Origin: Nitrospirota bacterium
GTDB lineage: Bacteria > Nitrospirota > JAOUDF01
Reading direction: 5' to 3'
Assembly (NCBI GenBank): GCA_029859385.1
Contig: JAOUDF010000021.1
Location: 1-20,636, forward strand
Length of the DNA: 20,636 bases
In this document: one piece after another, positions 14,937 through 20,636 of the stretch
Numbering within the stretch: the stretch's first letter is position 1
Layout of the letters: each line of letters opens with the position of its first letter
Translations under genes and position numbers: made by a program
Notes under the pieces: model-generated
What the model was told of the DNA's origin: nothing
What the model saw: only the letters and a program-made list of their open reading frames with translations
Database searches by the model: none

Positions 14937-15707
14937 TCACATTCCTATTACATGGTAACCGGCGTCGACGTGGATAACCTCTCCGGTCACCCCACTGGCC
15001 AGGTCGCTGCACAAGTAGACGGCGGTCTTGCCGACCTCGTCGGCCGTCACATTCTTGTTCAGTGGTGAACGGCTCTGCACATGGTTGAGTATTTCGCGGA
15101 AATCGCCGATCCCCATGGCTGCCAGTGTCCTGATGGGGCCGGCGGATATGGCATTGACCCTGACGCCGTCCTTCCCGAGGTCAGCCGCGAGATACTGCAC
15201 CGTGGACTCCAGCGCCGCCTTGGCCACCCCCATGACGTTATAGTTGGGGAACACCTTTTCGGCGCCATAATAGCTGAGTGTCAGCACATTGCCGGACCGA
15301 CCGGCCATGAGCGGCAGGGCCCTTCGGGACAGGGCGACGAGAGAATAGGCGCTCACGTTCATCGCCAGCATGAAACCTTCCCGGGAGGTATCGACAAACC
15401 GCCCCTTCAGCTCTTCCTTGTTGGCGAAGGCGAGGGAGTGCACCAATACATCCATGCCGCCCCATTCATCGCGTAACCGCTCAAAGGCGGCGTCGATCTC
15501 ATCGTCTTTCGTGACGTCACAGGAAAGCACCAGCTTTGAACCGAGACTTGCAGCCAGGGGTTCCACCCTCTCCCTGAAAGCGTCTCCGGCATAGGTGAAC
15601 GCCAGCTCAGCACCTTCCCGGTGCAGATGTTGCGCAATCGCCCAGGCGATGCTTCTTTCATTGGCAACGCCGCAGATAACTGCCTTCTTGTTTTCGAAAA
15701 GACCCAT
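14937..15707 (-). CDS. fabI: Enoyl-[acyl-carrier-protein] reductase (NADH)
   Basis: FabI reduces trans-2-enoyl-ACP in the last step of each fatty-acid elongation cycle. This 256-residue SDR protein has the nucleotide-binding start KKAVICGVANERSIAWAIA (residues 7-25). The catalytic set Y146, Y156 and K163 sits in LSYYGAEKVFPNYNVMGVAKA, at the same numbers as in E. coli FabI. AGPIRTLAAMGI marks the substrate loop. It is full length, with the ribosome site GGGGAGGAAAG directly before the ATG. It heads a close run with the BON and TlpA-like lipoproteins; pyk is 114 bases upstream on the same strand. Confidence 0.97.
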   Translation of the reverse strand: MGLFENKKAVICGVANERSIAWAIAQHLHREGAELAFTYAGDAFRERVEPLAASLGSKLVLSCDVTKDDEIDAAFERLRDEWGGMDVLVHSLAFANKEELKGRFVDTSREGFMLAMNVSAYSLVALSRRALPLMAGRSGNVLTLSYYGAEKVFPNYNVMGVAKAALESTVQYLAADLGKDGVRVNAISAGPIRTLAAMGIGDFREILNHVQSRSPLNKNVTADEVGKTAVYLCSDLASGVTGEVIHVDAGYHVIGM

Positions 15708-15724
15708 TCTTTCCTCCCCGGTTG

Positions 15725-15764
15725 CGTGAAGGCTTTAAAATGCTTTGGAATCTACACAAAAAAA
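15725..15764 (+). repeat. Copy A of a ~40-bp element flanking pyk
   Basis: Reading rightward: CGTGAA (15725-15730), GGCTTTAAA (15731-15739), two bases, GCTTTGGAAT (15742-15751), one base, TACA (15753-15756), then seven A. The same order of blocks occurs on the minus strand at 17502-17547. This copy lies in the fabI upstream region and overlaps the candidate fabI -10. Confidence 0.7.
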
Positions 15765-15777
15765 GGGCGTGACGCAA
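15749..15777 (-). promoter_or_regulatory. Weak candidate promoter of fabI
   Basis: On the minus strand, TTGCGT (15772-15777) and TAGATT (15749-15754) are 17 bases apart. Neither box is strong (three and four of six consensus bases). The implied start near 15742 would give a 35-base leader. Confidence 0.33.
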
Positions 15778-15821
15778 GTAGATAGTGCCTTGGAGGCGGC
15801 GGGACAACCAATTGCGGCGCA

Positions 15822-17321
<1,500 letters not shown>

Positions 17322-17491
17322 TGGTGTCCTCTCACTAACAAATGACCTGTTTGCTTTAAATTTCTATCTGAACCATATAAACAGGGGCCTCGCAAACTCG
17401 TCTTGCCACAAAGCGAGTTGAAAAGCACCTTTCCCAAAATGACCAACCGAGTCACAATCTGATTTTCGCACAGAAATGTCTTACCGGAGAG

Positions 17492-17519
17492 ATTCTACAG
17501 GTTTTTTTTCTCTTGTAAA
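17492..17519 (-). promoter_or_regulatory. Sigma-70-type promoter of pyk
   Basis: On the minus strand, TTTACA (17514-17519) and TAGAAT (17492-17497) each match five of six consensus bases and are 16 bases apart. The spacer includes eight consecutive A. The implied start near 17485 gives an unusually long leader of about 165 bases. Confidence 0.6.
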
Positions 17520-17547
17520 TTCCAAAGCTTTAAAGCCTCTTTTCACG
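17502..17547 (-). repeat. Copy B of the ~40-bp element flanking pyk
   Basis: On the minus strand: CGTGAA (17547-17542), four bases, GGCTTTAAA (17537-17529), GCTTTGGAAT (17528-17519), one base, TACA (17517-17514), then a run of A. It contains the 10-bp palindrome GCTTTAAAGC (17527-17536), and its TTACA is the end of the pyk -35 box. Confidence 0.7.
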
Positions 17548-17667
17548 GTGATAATGGCTTTTGTGGCAATTGGGACTCTTTCAAAAGACTTTGCTGCGCG
17601 GCCAAGACAGACAATCATTTCTCTTTAGCAAAATCGCCTTGTAGCCGGGCTTCAGCTACGTGACCGG

Positions 17668-20067
17668 TCATTTCATACGATCAAACATCGACAATAAACC
17701 CTTCTCCATTCGGCGAATCTCGGCACTGTCGCATTTGAATTGCCCCATCATCTTCAGAGTACCTGCTATCAGGTTATTGATTCTCCCTTGATTTAAATAT
17801 TTGTCCGTCAATGCCGCACCCACTGAGTGCTCATCCATAGTGCCAATATAGCGAAACGGCCGTCCAAAGTCCGAATTAACCCAATATTCATCCTGGTCGA
17901 CCGACCCATAAATTCGACTTATTTCTACACCCAAAAGATTTTTCGTAACGATATCAGGTCTTGTAGTTGTTACCGTAAATTTCACGGGATCGCGCAGGCA
18001 GGTGCAGTTTCCAGGGTCGGCGCAATATTTCCGGCTATAGTTGAAAAGATATGTGGCCAGCACCCTATGATAGAGGGTTATCTTTTCGAGACGTTGATCA
18101 ACAAGATCATTGATCAGCCCGCTAGGAACAGCTCCGCCGGAAACAGCGCCAATCAACGTAGTTACCTGCTTCGTCATCTTCATTGAATCTTCAATCAATG
18201 GTCGCAGCTCTGCGATATAGGCCCTATCCAACCTGCGCAGCTCCGTAATGTCACCGGCATAGATCGCATTCAGATAGTCCCCGCCGGGAAATGCACTAAA
18301 CGGCGCCACCACGTTACGGCGAGCCTCCTGTGCAGCCAGGAGCGCCTGACCGGCCTCGGTCCGCTTATCCGCTTCAGACAAGTACTGCCTTAGCAGATCA
18401 TCGATTTCCGTCATCATTTCAGCTTGTGCGATACGCCTGGCTACCGCGGCCTGATGCATCGAGAGTAATGCTCGACGCTTTTCTTCACGCACGCGACCGA
18501 ATTCGGCAAATTCAGCCTGATCCAACAGCTTCCCATAGCGGTTCTGCAATTGCGCCTCCAGCGCTACTGCAGCCGCCAAATCATCCAGCCCAGCCTTACC
18601 ACTCTTCTCGTTTGCCGCCAACATCGCCATCTCACTTGCAGCAAACCCCGCCAGAAGTTGCCGCCGTCTCGTCCGGAAAATATCATCGATCTGCTCTATC
18701 TTGGCTGGTTCAAGATAGCGGGTCAGTGAGACGAGCTGAGAGTTCTGTCGCAATGGCTGCAAATGCGTCTCGACATCCTTTGGTGTACTTCCTGCTTCCG
18801 CAAAGGTCTGAGCCGCCGGAATGACATGCTCATTAATAGTCTGCGTTAATAACGCCGCGGCGTCATTGCGCCCCTCCTCGGTGACGCCGGGAGATGCATT
18901 ATCCATCCGGCCCCTCACTCGCTGTTGCCGGCGACTCCCACGATTTGCGCGGCCATCCAGTGGGATTTCACTTAAACGTAATAGATGTGCGAAATCCTTT
19001 GGCCCGGCGTTGATCTGCCGCTTGACTTCCGTCAGCAATTGATCCGAATTGGTGCGCTGACGTGCCTGCATGATCTCCGTATCCAGGCCCATTCCTCCTT
19101 CCGGCCACAGGATGGCCGTAACCTCCTGCGTCATCGCTGCCTTGGCTATCCATTCATTTTCACCGACGTCGCTTGTCTCCGCAATGCTCGCCTTGGCCAG
19201 CGACTTCCAATCCCTCACGATTTGCGCAGCAATCGGGTAGACAAAAGCCTCGCCACGCGACAATTCCGGTGCGTTAAACAAGACCTGTGTCGCAAACTGT
19301 GCAATCATCCCCTTTCGGCGATCGCCCAACAGCTGTTGCTGACAACCCTGCTTCAACTGAAAAGCCAGTTTCGCCGCGTCACCTCGCGACATGTCCTCAA
19401 ATGTATTCCCGAAATATTTCTTGAACCGCTGGTCCTCAAACAACCAGAGTGCGGCATATTTTTCTTGCCCACGCAACGACTGACCAGCAAGCATATTTGC
19501 CTGTGCCAGCCACTCAACCACACTGGAATCACACTCCTGAGGATTTCGTGATCGATAGATCTTCGGCTCAAAATCCGAGTTTGATTCGATATGTTTAATA
19601 GCACGCTTGATCTCCGACTTACCCGCAATCGCATAACTGCAATTACCGTAATAGGGTGATTTTACTCTTGCCACAAGACGCTCACCCTGAGGCTCCAATA
19701 CACCTATGAATTCAAAACGCTGCTGATGCGGCGCATTCTGCGTCTGCAAATCAAAGAGAGCAAGGCTCGGATCGTAGCTACCCTGCAATACAACTGCAAA
19801 CCTTTCCGTTCTCCCTTTCCCATTACCTCGATCAACTGATCGAGTCGATGCCTCTAGCGACCCGCCAATCTTGCCATCGCTTCGCTCCTCGAGGCGCATG
19901 CCAAAGCGGATGTTATAGCCATAACAGTGCATCATTCCCTGCCAGTCCCCCGCTACCGCACTCACCGGTTGCGGCAGCGATGCGGCATGTCCGGTTACCG
20001 CAGAATTCAAAAAAAACAGAAAGACAATCAACAAACTGTATTTAGTTCTGCGGATGAAATGGGCCAC
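17668..20067 (-). CDS. Large secreted protein of unknown function
   Basis: I do not recognise this 799-residue protein. It begins with a cleavable signal peptide (MAHFIRRTKYSLLIVFLFFLNSAVTGHAA), so it is probably periplasmic or exported. Residues about 38-150 look beta-rich (GDWQGMMHCYGYNIRFGMRL, then GSYDPSLALFDLQ, ending GNCSYAIAGK) with C48 and C143 possibly forming a disulfide; this pattern resembles small lipocalin-like beta-barrel domains. A mostly helical region follows. Residues around 370-400 form a charged low-complexity linker (RGSRRQQRVRGRMDNASPGVTEEGRN), and about 470-600 is Ala/Glu/Arg-rich and coiled-coil-like. Near the C-terminus is a Cys cluster, YCADPGNCTC. The start is a GTG (20067) with GAGGGA just upstream. 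Base composition looks less GC-rich than its neighbours, which hints at transfer. Confidence 0.8.
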   Translation of the reverse strand: MAHFIRRTKYSLLIVFLFFLNSAVTGHAASLPQPVSAVAGDWQGMMHCYGYNIRFGMRLEERSDGKIGGSLEASTRSVDRGNGKGRTERFAVVLQGSYDPSLALFDLQTQNAPHQQRFEFIGVLEPQGERLVARVKSPYYGNCSYAIAGKSEIKRAIKHIESNSDFEPKIYRSRNPQECDSSVVEWLAQANMLAGQSLRGQEKYAALWLFEDQRFKKYFGNTFEDMSRGDAAKLAFQLKQGCQQQLLGDRRKGMIAQFATQVLFNAPELSRGEAFVYPIAAQIVRDWKSLAKASIAETSDVGENEWIAKAAMTQEVTAILWPEGGMGLDTEIMQARQRTNSDQLLTEVKRQINAGPKDFAHLLRLSEIPLDGRANRGSRRQQRVRGRMDNASPGVTEEGRNDAAALLTQTINEHVIPAAQTFAEAGSTPKDVETHLQPLRQNSQLVSLTRYLEPAKIEQIDDIFRTRRRQLLAGFAASEMAMLAANEKSGKAGLDDLAAAVALEAQLQNRYGKLLDQAEFAEFGRVREEKRRALLSMHQAAVARRIAQAEMMTEIDDLLRQYLSEADKRTEAGQALLAAQEARRNVVAPFSAFPGGDYLNAIYAGDITELRRLDRAYIAELRPLIEDSMKMTKQVTTLIGAVSGGAVPSGLINDLVDQRLEKITLYHRVLATYLFNYSRKYCADPGNCTCLRDPVKFTVTTTRPDIVTKNLLGVEISRIYGSVDQDEYWVNSDFGRPFRYIGTMDEHSVGAALTDKYLNQGRINNLIAGTLKMMGQFKCDSAEIRRMEKGLLSMFDRMK

Positions 20068-20089
20068 GGTTCCCTCGCGCCAACGGTAT

Positions 20090-20119
20090 CTTATGGAACA
20101 GACTAGACGAACATGTCAG
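20090..20119 (-). promoter_or_regulatory. Weak candidate promoter of the large secreted protein gene
   Basis: On the minus strand, CTGACA (20114-20119, five of six bases) and CATAAG (20090-20095, four of six) are 18 bases apart, about 25 bases before the GTG start. The rest of the 208-base gap (20068-20275) holds no recognisable element. Confidence 0.3.
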
Positions 20120-20275
20120 ATGAGCGAAAAACTACAAAGGCAATTATCAAAAACATTCGCCCAGTTTCCGCTCCCAGGTTACATCAAGCAACTTTACTCA
20201 AGGATTTTGCAAACTTTAACATGGGAGAGGTTACCTATACGCCGCATCAAGGTTTGAAACTAACAGATCACGCTA

Positions 20276-20636
20276 CTATCTGGACAGTTTCCCCGCAAGC
20301 AGCGCACCGAGGGCCGCCAGGTCCTCCCGGTCCATGATGGCCGGGGCGGTGCTGTCAAAAAGTATGTTGGCGGCGGAGGGGATCATGCAGCCTTCCCCCT
20401 CGTAAAGTACGACCGTAAGCGGAAGTTTGGGAAAGACGGGGATGCGGTAGCTCAGGTCGCCCAGGTTCAACTTCTCTCCGCCCAGGTTCTCGGCGGACCC
20501 TGCCAGGGCGTTCTGGTCGCGGTCGAAAGCGGCCCTGATCGGCTCCAGCGAGTTCCGGTTGAAGGCCGGGAAATAGATGTCTCCTCCCCTGATCTGCTTG
20601 AAGTTGATCAGCTCCCCGCCCAAAGGCTCACTGGGC
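20276..20636 (-). CDS. DUF3786-like protein, C-terminal part (5' end outside window)
   Basis: The minus-strand frame is open to the window edge; about 120 C-terminal residues are visible. The sequence PSEPLGGELINFKQIRGGDIYFPAFNRNSLEPIRAAFD, then YRIPVFPKLPLTVVLYEGEGCMIPSAANILFDSTAPAIMDREDLAALGALL, matches what I recall of the DUF3786 C-terminal half, found in anaerobes. In that family the C-terminus ends with a similar low-charge strand, an ILFDS motif and a helix. The function is not established. In-frame TTG at 20623 is internal and not a real start. It precedes the large secreted protein gene by 208 bases on the same strand, so the two need not be co-transcribed. Confidence 0.72.
   Translation of the reverse strand, partial: PSEPLGGELINFKQIRGGDIYFPAFNRNSLEPIRAAFDRDQNALAGSAENLGGEKLNLGDLSYRIPVFPKLPLTVVLYEGEGCMIPSAANILFDSTAPAIMDREDLAALGALLAGKLSR

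Larger units (their letters stand above)
17322..17667. other. Intergenic region upstream of pyk
   Basis: This 346-base gap holds the pyk promoter candidate, copy B of the pyk-flanking element, and a leader of about 165 bases. Within the leader a hairpin can form between AACTCG (17395-17400) and CGAGTT (17414-17419), and a further GCTTTAAA half-site lies at 17353-17360. At the right end are the palindrome TGACCGGTCA (17661-17670, overlapping the next stop codon) and a weak hairpin GTAGC/GCTAC (17641-17645, 17655-17659) lacking a T-run. No coding frame is convincing. Confidence 0.55.

Noticed and set aside
17350..17420. Possible sigma-54 promoter (TGGCAAG...TTTGCG) before pyk
   Set aside because: The GG and GC elements are 12 bases apart rather than the required 10.
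17641..17659. Possible terminator GTAGC...GCTAC after the secreted protein gene
   Set aside because: The stem is only five pairs and no T-run follows on the minus strand.
17661..17670. Perfect palindrome TGACCGGTCA at the end of the large secreted protein gene
   Set aside because: A 10-bp palindrome is expected by chance in a window this size, and it overlaps a stop codon rather than a promoter.
20113..20337. A 74-codon plus-strand frame between the secreted protein and the DUF3786-like gene
   Set aside because: It has no ribosome site or recognisable domain, and it runs antisense into the DUF3786-like gene, ending in a GPPGPPGP artefact.

Overview
This is a GC-rich bacterial window. The gene content and protein style point to a strictly anaerobic or facultative respiring member of the Desulfuromonadia/Geobacterales (Geobacter-like). 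The pointers are a selenocysteine-type, Tat-exported respiratory formate dehydrogenase with FdhE, a PurF of the Fe-S cluster type, a single-domain CbiX chelatase, and a chemoreceptor with a sigma-28-like promoter. The taxonomic call is inference from the sequence alone.

Layout. Positions 1-4108 read rightward: the 3' end of purF, cbiX (start overlaps the purF stop by one base), a three-hairpin REP-like repeat, tyrS, a DUF4143-type AAA ATPase with its own AT-rich palindromic and apparently leaderless promoter, and a small HEAT-repeat-like protein. Positions 4156-9476 read leftward as one tight operon, fdnG (in-frame UGA = Sec) - fdnH - fdnI - fdhE. It encodes the catalytic, Fe-S and cytochrome b subunits of membrane-bound formate dehydrogenase plus its maturation factor. 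A methyl-accepting chemotaxis protein (9640-11685, leftward) follows, with a strong terminator and two promoters. A rightward pair (11968-14009) encodes a GT-A glycosyltransferase and an overlapping ankyrin-repeat lipoprotein.

The rest reads leftward: pyruvate kinase, then fabI, a BON-domain lipoprotein and a TlpA-like thioredoxin lipoprotein in a close cluster (17321 down to 14013). Upstream of pyk lies a 799-residue secreted protein of unknown function with lower GC than its neighbours, and finally a DUF3786-like protein cut by the window end.

How they work together. The formate dehydrogenase operon is the one complete functional system: a periplasmic molybdenum/tungsten selenoenzyme passes electrons through FdnH clusters to FdnI hemes and the quinone pool, and FdhE supports maturation. 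The other genes are mostly housekeeping (purine synthesis, tetrapyrrole metal insertion, tRNA charging, fatty-acid synthesis, glycolysis) mixed with envelope lipoproteins.

Most notable non-coding signals: a canonical bacterial SECIS hairpin after the fdnG UGA; a perfect 12-bp-arm palindrome inside a promoter whose start site falls on the ATPase start codon; a sigma-28-type promoter before the chemoreceptor; and a roughly 40-bp sequence found in inverted orientation on both sides of pyk. No CRISPR array, rRNA, tRNA or insertion sequence was seen.
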